Numbered from the stretch's first letter, positions 26,827 through 37,682 are shown. The stretch: DNA of 64,000 nt from Thermaerobacter sp. PB12/4term (GCF_003403315.2 NZ_CP048407.1:558001-622000); one strand, 5' to 3'. Notes: a model not told the origin generated them from the letters alone. Numbers and translations: made by a program.

Positions 26827-27972
26827 GTGGCCCTGGAGGCCCTTCGGGAAGGGACGGTGGAGCAGGCGGGCGGCGGCGGCCAGGCCGGCCTGGCTGCCCC
26901 CGGCCTGCCGGCGGAGGTCAAGGCGGCCGTCCTGACCGACGTGCTGCCCTGGGTGCAGCGCTTTGCCGGCCGGATTGTCGTCGTCAAGCACGGGGGCTCC
27001 ACCCTTGGTCTCGCCCCGGGCCGGGCGCCGGTCCCCGGGCGCGGTCCTGCCCCGGGGCCGGGAGCTGCCGGCCCGGCCCCGGCACCGGGGAGCCCTTCCT
27101 CCTGGGAGCAGGCCCCGGGCGGGCGGGGGTTCGGGGGGCCGGGTCGGGCGCCAGCGCCCGAGGGGGCCGCGGCCATCCCCGCCGCCCCCATCTGCGGAGG
27201 CGACGCCGTCCTCCAGGACATCGCCATGCTGCGGGCCCTGGGGGTCCGGCCGGTGGTGGTCCACGGCGGGGGCAAGGCCATCACCGCGTGGCTCGACCGG
27301 CTCGACCTGCCCGCCCGGTTCGTCGACGGCCTGCGCGTGACCGATACCGCCACCCTGGCGGTGGTGGAGATGGTCCTGGCCGGGCAGGTGAACAAGGCGC
27401 TGGTGACGGGGCTCAACCAGGCCGCCGGCCGGCCGCTGGCCGTCGGCCTGTCCGGCTGCGACGCCGGGCTCCTCCAGGCCCGTCCCAAGCGTCCCGGCGG
27501 CCGGGACATCGGCTTCGTCGGCGAGATCGTCGCGGTGAACACGGCCTTCCTGGAACAGCTGCTGGGGGCCGGGTTCGTCCCGGTGATCGCGCCCCTGGCG
27601 GTGGGGGAGGGAGGCGTGCGGTACAACGTCAACGCCGACGACGCCGCCGCGGCGGTGGCGGGAGCCCTGGGCGCGGAAAAGCTGGTCTTCCTGACCGACG
27701 TGCCGGGGGTGATGGCCGACCGGGACGGGGACGGCCGGCCGGAAACCCTCTCCAGCCTAGACGCCGCCACCGCCCGGGAGCTCATCGCCCGCGGGGAGAT
27801 CCGCGGCGGCATGGTGCCCAAGGTGCAGGCAGGGCTGCGGGCCCTGGCGGCGGGTGCGGGCAGCGTGCACATCATCGACGGCCGGCGGCCCCACGCCCTG
27901 CTGGTGGAGCTCTTCACCAGCGAGGGGGTCGGGACCATGGTGGTGGCCCAGGGGGAGGAGCGGGGAGCATGA
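26827..27972 (+). CDS. argB: Acetylglutamate kinase
   Basis: Phosphorylates N-acetylglutamate. The nucleotide-binding start VVVKHGGS and the substrate block VVVHGGGKAITAWLDRL are clear, as are YNVNADDAAAAVAGAL and VFLTDVPGVM. A 60-residue Gly/Ala/Pro-rich insert (about residues 60-120) separates the KHGG loop from DAVLQDIAMLRALGV, where other ArgB proteins have only a short loop. Total length 381 against about 290-300. The GTG start has GGGAGGGAGG upstream; the stop overlaps argD (ATGA). Confidence 0.94.
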   Translation: MALEALREGTVEQAGGGGQAGLAAPGLPAEVKAAVLTDVLPWVQRFAGRIVVVKHGGSTLGLAPGRAPVPGRGPAPGPGAAGPAPAPGSPSSWEQAPGGRGFGGPGRAPAPEGAAAIPAAPICGGDAVLQDIAMLRALGVRPVVVHGGGKAITAWLDRLDLPARFVDGLRVTDTATLAVVEMVLAGQVNKALVTGLNQAAGRPLAVGLSGCDAGLLQARPKRPGGRDIGFVGEIVAVNTAFLEQLLGAGFVPVIAPLAVGEGGVRYNVNADDAAAAVAGALGAEKLVFLTDVPGVMADRDGDGRPETLSSLDAATARELIARGEIRGGMVPKVQAGLRALAAGAGSVHIIDGRRPHALLVELFTSEGVGTMVVAQGEERGA

Positions 27973-29372
27973 CGGTGGAGGAAGCGGGCGCGGCGGGCGC
28001 GGAGCGGGCCGCGGGGGCGGCACCAGGGGCAGCCGCCGGAGCGGCAGCGACAGCTGCGGGGGCGGCACCGGGGGCGCTGCCGGCGACCCCGGCGGCGGTG
28101 CCACCGGAGGCGGTACCGGCGGGATCCGAGCCGGGGTCGCATCTCTTCCCCAACTACCGGCGGCTGCCCGTGGCCTTCGCCCGCGGCCAGGGAGCGTGGC
28201 TCTATGACCAGGAGGACCGGGCCTGGCTCGACTGCACCAGCGGCATCGGCGTCACCGTGCTGGGGCACGCCCACCCCGCGGTGACCGAGGCCATCCGGCA
28301 CCAGGCCGGGCAGCTCTTGCACTGCTCCAACCTGTACCGGATTCCCCAGCAGGAAGAACTGGCCCGGCGCCTGGCCCGGCTCACGGGCCTGGATTGCGCC
28401 TTCTTCGCCAACAGCGGGGCCGAGGCCAACGAGGCGGCCATCAAGCTGGCCCGGAGGTACGGGTGGTTACGCCGGGGCGGCGGCCGGGGCGGTGCCCCCG
28501 CCGCGGCTTCGGGAGCGGGACCCGCCGCGGCGGGCGAGGGCGGCGAAGGCCCGGAGATCATCGCCTTCAGCGGCAGCTTCCACGGCCGTACCCTGGGCGC
28601 CCTGGCGGCCACCGGCCAGCCCCACTACCACGAGGGGTTCGGCCCCCTGCCCGGCGGCTTTCGCCACGTTCCCTTCAACGACCTGGAGGCGGTGGCGGCC
28701 GCCATCACGCCCCGAACCTGCGCCATCCTGGTGGAACCCATCCAGGGGGAGGGCGGCGTGGTGCCCCCGGCTCCCGGGTTTTTGGCGGGGCTGCGGGAGC
28801 TGTGCGACCGCCACGGGCTGCTCCTGATCGCCGACGAGGTCCAGACGGGCTGCGGCCGCACGGGCACCTTCCTGGCCATGCAGGGGGAGGGGGTCCGGCC
28901 CGACGTGGTCACCCTGGCCAAGGCGCTGGCCAACGGCGTGCCCATCGGGGCCATGCTGGCCAGCGGGCGGCTGGCCGAGCTTCTGGGACCGGGGACCCAT
29001 GCGTCGACCTTCGGGGGTAACCCCCTGGCGGCCACCGCCGCCCTGGCCACCCTGGACGTGCTGGAGCGGGAGAACCTGCCGGCCCGGGCTGCAGGCCTGG
29101 GGGAGTACCTCCGCACCCGCCTGGCCCAGCTGGCGCGGCGCTACCCCGGCTGCCGCGAGGTCAGGGGCCGGGGCCTGATGCTGGGCCTGGTGCTGGACGG
29201 CCCGGCAGCCCCGGTGGTGGAGGCCTGCTTCGCCGAGGGCCTGCTGGTGACCGTGGCAGGCGGCCGGGTGGTCCGGTTCCTCCCGCCCCTGACCATCACG
29301 GTGGATGAGCTGGACCAGGCGGTGGAGCGACTGGAGCGGGCCCTGGCCCGGGTGACCCGGGCGACGGCCTGA
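27969..29372 (+). CDS. argD: Acetylornithine aminotransferase
   Basis: A class III PLP aminotransferase. The PLP lysine is in TLAKALANGVPIGAML, the cofactor-binding block is LLIADEVQTGCGRTG, and NSGAEANEAAIKLARR binds the phosphate region. 467 residues against about 400. The excess is a 60-residue Ala/Gly/Pro N-terminal extension and a 30-residue Gly/Ala insert before EIIAFSGSFHGRTLG. It may also serve as succinyldiaminopimelate aminotransferase, as in other bacteria. Coupled to argB by a four-base overlap. Confidence 0.95.
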   Translation: MTVEEAGAAGAERAAGAAPGAAAGAAATAAGAAPGALPATPAAVPPEAVPAGSEPGSHLFPNYRRLPVAFARGQGAWLYDQEDRAWLDCTSGIGVTVLGHAHPAVTEAIRHQAGQLLHCSNLYRIPQQEELARRLARLTGLDCAFFANSGAEANEAAIKLARRYGWLRRGGGRGGAPAAASGAGPAAAGEGGEGPEIIAFSGSFHGRTLGALAATGQPHYHEGFGPLPGGFRHVPFNDLEAVAAAITPRTCAILVEPIQGEGGVVPPAPGFLAGLRELCDRHGLLLIADEVQTGCGRTGTFLAMQGEGVRPDVVTLAKALANGVPIGAMLASGRLAELLGPGTHASTFGGNPLAATAALATLDVLERENLPARAAGLGEYLRTRLAQLARRYPGCREVRGRGLMLGLVLDGPAAPVVEACFAEGLLVTVAGGRVVRFLPPLTITVDELDQAVERLERALARVTRATA

Positions 29373-29420
29373 GGAGGGGCCCCATGGGCCCAGGTCTGGA
29401 CGGAGACGGGAGGGAGCGCG

Positions 29421-30422
29421 GTGAACCCGTGGACGAAGGCAGGAGGAGCCGGACCGCTGGCCATGCCGGCGCCGGGCACGCCCCAGCCTTTGCCCGCCCT
29501 GGCCGGGCGGGACTTCCTGACGCTGGGTGATTTCACCCCCGACGAGCTGGTGGGCCTCTTGGACCTGGCGGCCGCCCTCAAGCAGGACTGGCAGGCGGGC
29601 CGGGGCGGTGAACCCCTCTACGGCAAGACCCTGGCCATGATCTTCGAAAAGCCCTCCACCCGCACCCGGGTCTCCTTCGAGGTGGGAATGCAGCAGCTGG
29701 GCGGCCGCGTGCTCAACCTGAGCCCGCGGGAACTCCAGCTGAGCCGCGGCGAGACCCTGGCCGACACCGCCCGGGTGCTGTCCCGCTATGTCGATGCCCT
29801 GATGGTGCGGGCCTACTCCCACGCCACCGTGGAGGAACTGGCCGCGGCGGCCACCATCCCCGTGATCAACGGCCTGACGGACCTCTACCACCCCTGCCAG
29901 GTCATGGCCGACCTGCTCACCATCCGCGAGCACAAGGGCCGGCTGCGGGGGATCCGGGTGGCGTACGTCGGCGACAGCAACAACGTGGCCCACACCTGGC
30001 TGCTGGGCGCGGCCCTGCTGGGCCTGCACCTGCGGCTGGCCTGCCCGCCGGGGTACGAGCCCCACCCGGAGATCCTGGCCCTGGCCGCCAGCCTGGCCCG
30101 GGGCACGGGCGCCACGGTGGAGGTGGGCCACGACCCGGTGGCCGCCGTCCAGGGCGCCGACGTGGTGTACACCGACGTCTGGACCAGCATGGGGCAGGAA
30201 GGCGAGGAGGAGGATCGCCGCCGGGCGTTCGCCCCGTACCAGGTGAACGCCCAGCTGGTGGCCCACGCGGCCCCGGATTTCATCTTCATGCACTGCCTGC
30301 CGGCCCACCGGGGGGAGGAAGTGACTTCCGGCGTGCTGGACGGCCCCCATTCGGTGGTGTGGGACCAGGCGGAAAACCGGCTGCACGCGCAGAAGGCCAT
30401 TCTGCTGGCTCTTCTGGCCTGA
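29421..30422 (+). CDS. argF: Ornithine carbamoyltransferase
   Basis: Forms citrulline from ornithine and carbamoyl phosphate. The carbamoyl-phosphate motif STRTRVSFE is near residue 78, the HPCQ motif is in [11 protein letters not shown], and the ornithine loop is [13 protein letters not shown]. 333 residues, normal apart from about 20 N-terminal residues. The GTG start has GGAGGGAGCG upstream. Confidence 0.96.
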   Translation: MNPWTKAGGAGPLAMPAPGTPQPLPALAGRDFLTLGDFTPDELVGLLDLAAALKQDWQAGRGGEPLYGKTLAMIFEKPSTRTRVSFEVGMQQLGGRVLNLSPRELQLSRGETLADTARVLSRYVDALMVRAYSHATVEELAAAATIPVINGLTDLYHPCQVMADLLTIREHKGRLRGIRVAYVGDSNNVAHTWLLGAALLGLHLRLACPPGYEPHPEILALAASLARGTGATVEVGHDPVAAVQGADVVYTDVWTSMGQEGEEEDRRRAFAPYQVNAQLVAHAAPDFIFMHCLPAHRGEEVTSGVLDGPHSVVWDQAENRLHAQKAILLALLA

Positions 30423-30447
30423 CGGGACGGGATGGAGGGACGCCGCC

Positions 30448-31752
<1,305 letters not shown>

Positions 31753-31780
31753 GGTGTCCCGGAAGGGAGTGGGAAGGCGG

Positions 31781-32302
31781 ATGTGGCGGGGGAGCGTCGC
31801 CTACCTGTGCATCGCCCCCGCGGCGGGGGCGCCGGTGGTCACGGTGCCCGAGGTGCGGGCGGTGCCGGGGCGAGGCCTGGAGGGCGACCGGTACTACCTG
31901 GGGAGCGGGACCTTCTGGAAGCCGGGTCCCGACTACGAGCTCACCTTGATCGAGCTGGAGTCCATCGAGGCCCTGGAGCGGGAGGCGGGGATCCGGATCC
32001 ACCCGGCCGCGGCCCGGCGCAACGTGGTGACCCGCGGCGTGCCCCTCAACCACCTGGTGGGAAAGGAGTTCTTGGTCGGTGAGGTGCGGGTGCAGGGCAT
32101 CCGGTTGTGTGAGCCCTGCGGCTACCTGGAAAGGCTCACCCAGCCCGGGGTGCGGGAGGCCTTGGTGCACCGCGGCGGCCTGCGTGCCCGCATCCTCACC
32201 GGGGGCGTCATCCGTACCGGGGACGCGGTGGTGCCGGCAGCGGCAGGGGACGCGGGCGGCGCCGCCGGCGCGTCGCTGGCCACCGGCGCGCGTCCGTCCT
32301 GA
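31781..32302 (+). CDS. MOSC domain-containing protein
   Basis: 173 residues. The MOSC (molybdenum cofactor sulfurase C-terminal) pattern is clear: GRGLEGDRYYLGSGTF, LTLIELESIEAL, RRNVVTRGVPLNHLVGKEF and the conserved Cys segment RLCEPCGYLERLT. Such proteins bind sulfur or molybdenum-cofactor-related ligands via the Cys. It sits between argG and argH on the same strand, 28 bases after argG. Its link to arginine synthesis is unknown; the cox molybdoenzyme cluster lies about 6 kb downstream. Confidence 0.85.
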   Translation: MWRGSVAYLCIAPAAGAPVVTVPEVRAVPGRGLEGDRYYLGSGTFWKPGPDYELTLIELESIEALEREAGIRIHPAAARRNVVTRGVPLNHLVGKEFLVGEVRVQGIRLCEPCGYLERLTQPGVREALVHRGGLRARILTGGVIRTGDAVVPAAAGDAGGAAGASLATGARPS

Positions 32303-32482
32303 CCGGGTCGGCGCCCCGCCGGGCCCGTGAGGACTTCTGCTGCCCCGCCGCCAGCGTGAGCCGGGTCGCGGGAGTCGCCTCTCGTTGCCGGAGTTCCCTG
32401 TCGTTGGTCGACGGCGTGTTGGAGGTTCCTCACAGAATCCTGAGGCTGGACCAACGGCCTGTTCCGGAGGAGGAAGCGCAGG

Positions 32483-34027
32483 GTGCCGAGTCCGGACGAA
32501 CCGGCGCGCAACCTTCATCCCAACGCCAAGCCCTGGGGCGGGCGGTTCACCGCTTCCACCCACCGGGCGGTGGAGGCCTTCACGGCCTCCATCGACGTGG
32601 ACGCACGGCTCGTGGACGTGGACATCCGCGCCAGCCAGGCCCACGCCCGCATGCTCGGTGCGTGCGGCGTGCTGGCGCGCGACGAGGCCCGGACCCTGGT
32701 GGAGGGCCTGGAGGAGGTGCGCCGCCGCCTGGCCAGCGGGGAGTTCCGGCTGGACCCGGCCCTGGAGGACGTCCACATGAACGTGGAGCACCTGCTTGGG
32801 CGGGTGGTCGGCCCGCTGGCCGGCAAGCTCCACACGGGCCGCAGCCGCAACGACCAGGTGGCCACCGACATGCACCTGTACATGAAGGAGGCCATCGAGC
32901 GGCTGATCGCCGCGGTGCGGGAACTGCAGCAGGCGCTGGTGGAGAAGGCCGAGGCGCACCTGGACGTGATCATGCCCGGCTACACCCACCTGCAGCGGGC
33001 CCAGCCGGTGCTCTTCAGCCACCACCTCCTGGCCTATTTCTGGATGCTGGAGCGGGACGCGGGGCGGCTGGCCGATGCCCGCCGGCGGGCGGACTGGTGC
33101 CCCCTGGGGGCCGCCGCCCTGGCGGGCACGGGCTTCCCCCTGGACCGGGAGCAGGTGGCCCGGGAGCTGGGGTTCGGCCGGGTCTACCCCAACAGCATCG
33201 ACGCCGTCAGCGACCGCGACTACCTGCTGGAGTTCCTGGCGGCGGCCAGCATCCTGATGATGCACCTCTCCCGGCTGTGCGAGGAGCTGGTGCTGTGGTC
33301 GTCGGAGGAGTTCGGCTTCATCGAGCTGGACGACGCCTACTGCACCGGCTCCAGCATCATGCCCCAGAAGAAGAACCCCGACGTGGCCGAGCTGATCCGC
33401 GGCAAGACCGGCCGGGTCTACGGCGCCCTGGTGGGCCTGCTGACGGTGCTCAAGGGCCTGCCCCTGAGCTACAACCGGGACCTGCAGGAAGACAAGGCCG
33501 GAGTCTTCGATGCCCTGGATACCCTGGAGGCCGCCCTGCCCCTCTGCGCCGGGATGATCCGCACCATGAGGGTGAGGGCAGACCGCATGGCAGCCGCCCT
33601 GGAGCGGGACTTCTCCGCCGCCACCGACCTGGCGGACCACCTGGTCGAACGCGGCGTCCCCTTCCGCGAGGCCCACCGCATCGTGGGCGAGCTGGTGCTG
33701 CACTGCATCCGGGCCGGCCGGCGGCTGCAGGAACTAACCCTGGACGACCTGCGGGCCCACAGCCCCCTGTTCGGCCCTGAGGCCCTGGGGCGGCTTTCAC
33801 CGCGGGCGGTGGTGGAAGCCCGGAAGCTGTACGGCGGCACGGCCCGCCAGGCGGTGGAGCGGCAGCTGGCGGAAGCCCGGGCCATCCTGGCCGCTGCGGC
33901 AGAGCAGGCGGCACGGGACGGGTTCGCAGGACCGGGGAGCCCAGGACAGGGCCTGGCCGTTGGAGGCGGCGCGGGAGAAGGGGGCCCGGGCGCGGTTGCA
34001 GGCGGGGAGGTCTCCCCGGCCCCGTGA
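32483..34027 (+). CDS. argH: Argininosuccinate lyase
   Basis: The fumarase/aspartase superfamily signature GSSIMPQKKNPD carries the catalytic loop Ser. HTGRSRNDQVATDMHLY and PGYTHLQRAQPVLFSHHLLAY are argininosuccinate lyase blocks. 514 residues with a tail of about 50 low-complexity residues. The GTG start has GGAGGAGGAAG upstream. A 180-base gap separates it from the MOSC gene; no terminator is evident there, so it probably belongs to the same operon. Cleaves argininosuccinate to arginine and fumarate. Confidence 0.96.
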   Translation: MPSPDEPARNLHPNAKPWGGRFTASTHRAVEAFTASIDVDARLVDVDIRASQAHARMLGACGVLARDEARTLVEGLEEVRRRLASGEFRLDPALEDVHMNVEHLLGRVVGPLAGKLHTGRSRNDQVATDMHLYMKEAIERLIAAVRELQQALVEKAEAHLDVIMPGYTHLQRAQPVLFSHHLLAYFWMLERDAGRLADARRRADWCPLGAAALAGTGFPLDREQVARELGFGRVYPNSIDAVSDRDYLLEFLAAASILMMHLSRLCEELVLWSSEEFGFIELDDAYCTGSSIMPQKKNPDVAELIRGKTGRVYGALVGLLTVLKGLPLSYNRDLQEDKAGVFDALDTLEAALPLCAGMIRTMRVRADRMAAALERDFSAATDLADHLVERGVPFREAHRIVGELVLHCIRAGRRLQELTLDDLRAHSPLFGPEALGRLSPRAVVEARKLYGGTARQAVERQLAEARAILAAAAEQAARDGFAGPGSPGQGLAVGGGAGEGGPGAVAGGEVSPAP

Positions 34028-34153
34028 CGTCGGCCCGATGCCCCTCTATGATGGGGGCACTGGCATTGCGGGGCGCCGGCGGGGCGGCGCGGGCCGCTCC
34101 TCCCTGGGGACCGGCCCGGAAGGTCCCACCCGGCGCCGGACCGGGGTGGGCCC

Positions 34154-35575
34154 ATGGAATGGTGGCGGCGTGATCGCCGGCCTCCCCTCCCGTCCGTGGG
34201 GGGCGATCCGGCATCGGTGTACGTGGCGTATCGCTTCGGCATGGCCTTCCTTCTCACCACGGCCCACACCGTGGCCGCCCTCTATCGCATCCAGCAGGCC
34301 GGTCTGGGGCCCCTGGAACTGGCACTGGTGGGCACCGTCCTGGAGATCACCGTCACCCTCTGCGAGGTGCCCACGGGCGTGGTCGCCGACCTCTACGGGC
34401 GCCGAGCCTCGGTCCTCCTGGGCCTGGCCACCATCGGGGCCGGCCTGCTGGTGGAAGGGGCGGTGCCCGCCCTGCCGGCCATCATGCTGGGCCAGGTACT
34501 CTGGGGACTGGGCTACACCTTCACGAGCGGCGCCGACGCCGCCTGGATCGCCGACGAGGTGGGGGAGGAACGAGCCCGCTACCTGTACGTGCGCGGTGCC
34601 CAGGCCGCCCAGGCGGCCACGCTGCTGGGCATTGGTGCCAGCGTGGCACGGGGCAGCCTGCGGCTGAACCTGCCCCTGCGGGTGGCTGGGGCCGGCATGT
34701 GGGTGCTGGCCCTGGTGCTGGCTCTGGTGATGTTCGAACGGGGGTACCGGCCCCGGTGGCGACCGGGCGACTCCCTCTGGCAGGGGGTGGGGGGGACCTG
34801 GCGGCACGGGTGGCGGGCTGTGCAGGGCCGGCCCGGCCTGCGGCTGCTACTGGCCATCGGGATCTTCTACGGGCTGGCCAGCGAGGGATTCGACCGTCTC
34901 TGGCAACTGCACCTATTGACCCGCTTCCCCCAGCTGGGGGGCGCGGCGGGCGGGGCGGCGGGCCCGGCGGGCACCGGGGCGGTGGTTTGGATCGGCTTGC
35001 TGACCGCCGGGGCCATGCTGCTGAGCATGGCTGCTGCGGAGGTCGTCCGCCGGCGGGGGGTGGGCGACCCTGCCAGGGTGGGGCGGATGCTTCTGGCCAT
35101 CAGCATGCTGCTGGTGCCCAGTGTGGCCGGCTTCGGCCTGGCCGGGTCCCTGGCCGCGGCCACCGGCTTTTACTGGCTCACCGCCCTGCTGCGCGAAACC
35201 TACGATCCCCTGCAGGTGGCCTGGGTCAACCAGGGCCTCGATCCCCGGGCCCGGGCCACCGTGCTGTCGATGGTGGAGCAGTTTCACTCCTTCGGCGAGA
35301 TCATCGGCGGTCCCGTCCTGGGCGGCATCGCGGCAGCCATCGCCGTGGAAGCCGGCCTGGTGGCCAGCGCCGCCTTCCTGTTGCCGGTGGTGGGGATGTA
35401 CGCGGTGCTGGTGCGGCGGATGGCCGGGGCGGGGGCCCGGCCGGGGGCGGCGGCGGCCCCAGCGGCCCCCCCGGACGGCACCACCGCGGCCGCTGGAGGG
35501 GCCGGAGAGAAGGCGACCGTGCCGCCGGGGGCGGCGGATTGGTCTGGAGGCGGGCCGGCGGTGGGATGCCCCTAG
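34154..35575 (+). CDS. MFS transporter (12 spans)
   Basis: 473 residues with about twelve hydrophobic spans. The MFS motif A is GVVADLYGRRASVLLGL, between spans two and three. A Glu in EITVTLCEVPTG near the second span is typical of proton-coupled exporters. The C-terminal 50 residues are Gly/Ala/Pro-rich. The substrate is unknown. Ends four bases inside the convergent peptidase gene. Confidence 0.85.
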   Translation: MEWWRRDRRPPLPSVGGDPASVYVAYRFGMAFLLTTAHTVAALYRIQQAGLGPLELALVGTVLEITVTLCEVPTGVVADLYGRRASVLLGLATIGAGLLVEGAVPALPAIMLGQVLWGLGYTFTSGADAAWIADEVGEERARYLYVRGAQAAQAATLLGIGASVARGSLRLNLPLRVAGAGMWVLALVLALVMFERGYRPRWRPGDSLWQGVGGTWRHGWRAVQGRPGLRLLLAIGIFYGLASEGFDRLWQLHLLTRFPQLGGAAGGAAGPAGTGAVVWIGLLTAGAMLLSMAAAEVVRRRGVGDPARVGRMLLAISMLLVPSVAGFGLAGSLAAATGFYWLTALLRETYDPLQVAWVNQGLDPRARATVLSMVEQFHSFGEIIGGPVLGGIAAAIAVEAGLVASAAFLLPVVGMYAVLVRRMAGAGARPGAAAAPAAPPDGTTAAAGGAGEKATVPPGAADWSGGGPAVGCP

Positions 35576-36726
35576 GCACCCTCCGGCTCGGGGCCGTAGT
35601 CCCAGGCGATGCCGCGTTCTTCCAGAAGGCGGCGCACCTGGTCGACGTGCAGGGCCGGTACCCGGTGGCCGTCGCGTCCCGTGACCGGCCGGGCCGCCAC
35701 CAGGGCCCGGATCACCGCCTCCTCCGTGACGGCGGCGGCGGCCTCAAAGAAGGGGTTGAGGTAAGCGCCCTCGTCGGGCAGGTAGGGCGGGTAGCGGCGG
35801 GCCGTGCTGAAGGCCAGCACGAAATCGCCGCTGCCGTGCCAGTAGACGGTGCCCGTCCGGGCCAGGCCCGCGGCGGCCCGCCGGGCGATGCGGCCCAGCT
35901 GGCGCGAGCTCAAGGGCGCGTCGGTGGCCAGGATCACCACCACCGAGCCCCCCTCGCCGGCCTCAGGCCCAGGTCGCCCGGCGGGCTCCGGCCGGGCAGC
36001 CTGGCCGCCCGGCTGGGGCCGGGCAGCCGGTTCGTCTGGGCCGGCCAGCAGGCGGCCCACGGGGACCCCGGCGATGGTGAGATCGCGGCGGCGGCCGAAG
36101 TTGGCCAGCACCAGACCGCCGAGGGTGACCGTCACCTCACCGGCATCGGGCAGGGCGGCCTGCCACGTCCGGGAGGCGCTGCCGATTCCTCCCTTGAAGC
36201 CGTAACAGACCATGCCCGTCCCCGCGCCCACGCTGCCTTCCGCCACTGGGCCGCCGGCAGCCGCCGCCAGCGCCGCGGCCACCTCCGCCGGCCCCACATG
36301 GCGGCCGCGGATGTCGTTCAGCCAGCCGTCATTGCACTCGCCCGCCACCACGTTGACCGTGGGGGCCGTGATGCCGATGGCAGGGTGGGCCGCCAGGATG
36401 TGATCCAGCAGGGCGTCGGCAGCCCGCCAGATGGAAAGGGTGCCGGTCAGGAGAATGGGTGTCTCCAGCCGGCCCAGCTCGGTGACCTGGGCTAGGCCCA
36501 GGGCCTTGCCGAAGCCGTTGATCACGTGGGCGGCGGCCGTGAACTTGCCGTCGTAGATGGAGCGCAGGTCGCCGGGCGGCAGGATCACGGTGACGCCCGT
36601 GCGCACCGGCCCCTGGCCCGCCCGCAAGGGGCCCTCGCCGCGGATCACCGTGGCGTGGCCCACCCGGACGCCGGCCACGTCGGTGATGGCGTTGAACGGG
36701 CCGCGCTGCATGGTCCCGGGCGTCAT
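35572..36726 (-). CDS. P1 family (DmpA-type, S58) aminopeptidase
   Basis: An N-terminal nucleophile hydrolase of the L-aminopeptidase/D-esterase family, 384 residues. It starts ITDVAGVRVGHATVIRGE. The putative self-cleavage junction is Gly-Ser in EGGSVVVILATDAPLSSRQL, followed by RIARRAAAGLARTGTVYWHG. An approximately 30-residue Pro/Gly-rich insert lies just before the cleavage site, where it would end up at the new C-terminus of the alpha chain. The ATG overlaps the UDG stop (ATGA). Confidence 0.9.
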   Translation of the reverse strand: MTPGTMQRGPFNAITDVAGVRVGHATVIRGEGPLRAGQGPVRTGVTVILPPGDLRSIYDGKFTAAAHVINGFGKALGLAQVTELGRLETPILLTGTLSIWRAADALLDHILAAHPAIGITAPTVNVVAGECNDGWLNDIRGRHVGPAEVAAALAAAAGGPVAEGSVGAGTGMVCYGFKGGIGSASRTWQAALPDAGEVTVTLGGLVLANFGRRRDLTIAGVPVGRLLAGPDEPAARPQPGGQAARPEPAGRPGPEAGEGGSVVVILATDAPLSSRQLGRIARRAAAGLARTGTVYWHGSGDFVLAFSTARRYPPYLPDEGAYLNPFFEAAAAVTEEAVIRALVAARPVTGRDGHRVPALHVDQVRRLLEERGIAWDYGPEPEGA

Positions 36727-37667
36727 GCGCCTTCCCTCCGGCTTTCGCCCGGCCCGGCCGGGGCGGGGGCGGCCGGGAGGGACCCGCCGTCCACCAGCTC
36801 CCGGGCCCGGCGGAAGATGGCATCGAACATGGCTTCCGTCAACCGGCCGGTCTGGGTGTTCTGGCGGCTGGGGTGGTAGCTGGCCAGGAGCACGGGCAGG
36901 GGGAGCGGGGAACGCTCCCCAGGGGTCGCTGGGTCCCCGGCAGCCGGGACCCGGGAAGGCGCCGGCCAGCGGTACTCGCCCCCGTGCCGGAAGCGGGGCC
37001 GCACCGGCCGGGGCCGGTTCGTCCCGGCCAGGGCACCGGCTCCGGGTGGAACCTCCACAGGCCAGTCCAGGCCGCGTTCCCGGACCTGCCGCAGCACGGC
37101 ATCGAAGGCGATCTGTCCCAGGCACACGATGACCCGGACCCCGGGCCAGAGAACGTCCAGCTCCCTGCGGAGGAAGGCGCTGCAGGCGGCCAGCTCCTCC
37201 CGGGAAGGCTTGTTGTCCGGGGGAGCGCAGCGGCAGGCCGCGGTGATATAGGCGCCGTGGAGCCGCAGGCCGTCGTCCCGGTGGGTGGCAGTGGGCTGGC
37301 TGGCAAAGCCGGCCCGGTACAGGGCGCGGTAGAGCCAGTCGCCCGACGAATCGCCAGTGAACATGCGGCCGGTGCGGTTGGCGCCGTGGGCGGCCGGGGC
37401 CAGGCCCACCACCAGCAGCCGGGCCTGGGGGTCGCCGAAGCCGGGCACAGGCCGGCCCCAGTAGTCCCAGTCCCGGTAGGCCCGGCGCCGGGTCCGGGCC
37501 ACCTGGGCCGTGTAGGCCACCAGACGGGGGCAGCGCCGGCAAGCGACGATGTCCTGGTTGATGCGGGCGATGGCGGCGGCCGCGTCCCCCGCCGCCGCGA
37601 CGGGATCGCAGGGGGGTACGGCGGCTGCCGCGGACGCCGTCACGGGTTGCGGCTGGGAACCGTTCAT
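36723..37667 (-). CDS. Family 5 (UDGb) uracil-DNA glycosylase
   Basis: Removes uracil and deaminated bases from DNA. The motif GLAPAAHGANRTGRMFTGD lacks the catalytic Asp of family 4, and the second motif is ASYHPSRQNTQTG; both are diagnostic of family 5. Cys residues for the iron-sulfur cluster are seen in ACRRCPRL and ACRCAPP. 314 residues with Gly/Ala/Pro stretches. The start ATG is only 6 bases from a TACAAT -10 box, so the mRNA may be leaderless. In thermophiles this enzyme counters heat-driven cytosine deamination. Confidence 0.93.
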   Translation of the reverse strand: MNGSQPQPVTASAAAAVPPCDPVAAAGDAAAAIARINQDIVACRRCPRLVAYTAQVARTRRRAYRDWDYWGRPVPGFGDPQARLLVVGLAPAAHGANRTGRMFTGDSSGDWLYRALYRAGFASQPTATHRDDGLRLHGAYITAACRCAPPDNKPSREELAACSAFLRRELDVLWPGVRVIVCLGQIAFDAVLRQVRERGLDWPVEVPPGAGALAGTNRPRPVRPRFRHGGEYRWPAPSRVPAAGDPATPGERSPLPLPVLLASYHPSRQNTQTGRLTEAMFDAIFRRARELVDGGSLPAAPAPAGPGESRREGA

Positions 37668-37673
37668 ACCGCC

Positions 37674-37682
37674 ATTGTACCA
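37674..37682 (-). promoter_or_regulatory. Extended -10 promoter of the UDG-peptidase operon (leaderless)
   Basis: On the minus strand TGGTACAAT: extended TG plus -10 TACAAT (37674-37679). The expected start, about 7 bases downstream, coincides with the A of the ATG at 37667. No good -35 is seen. Confidence 0.55.
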
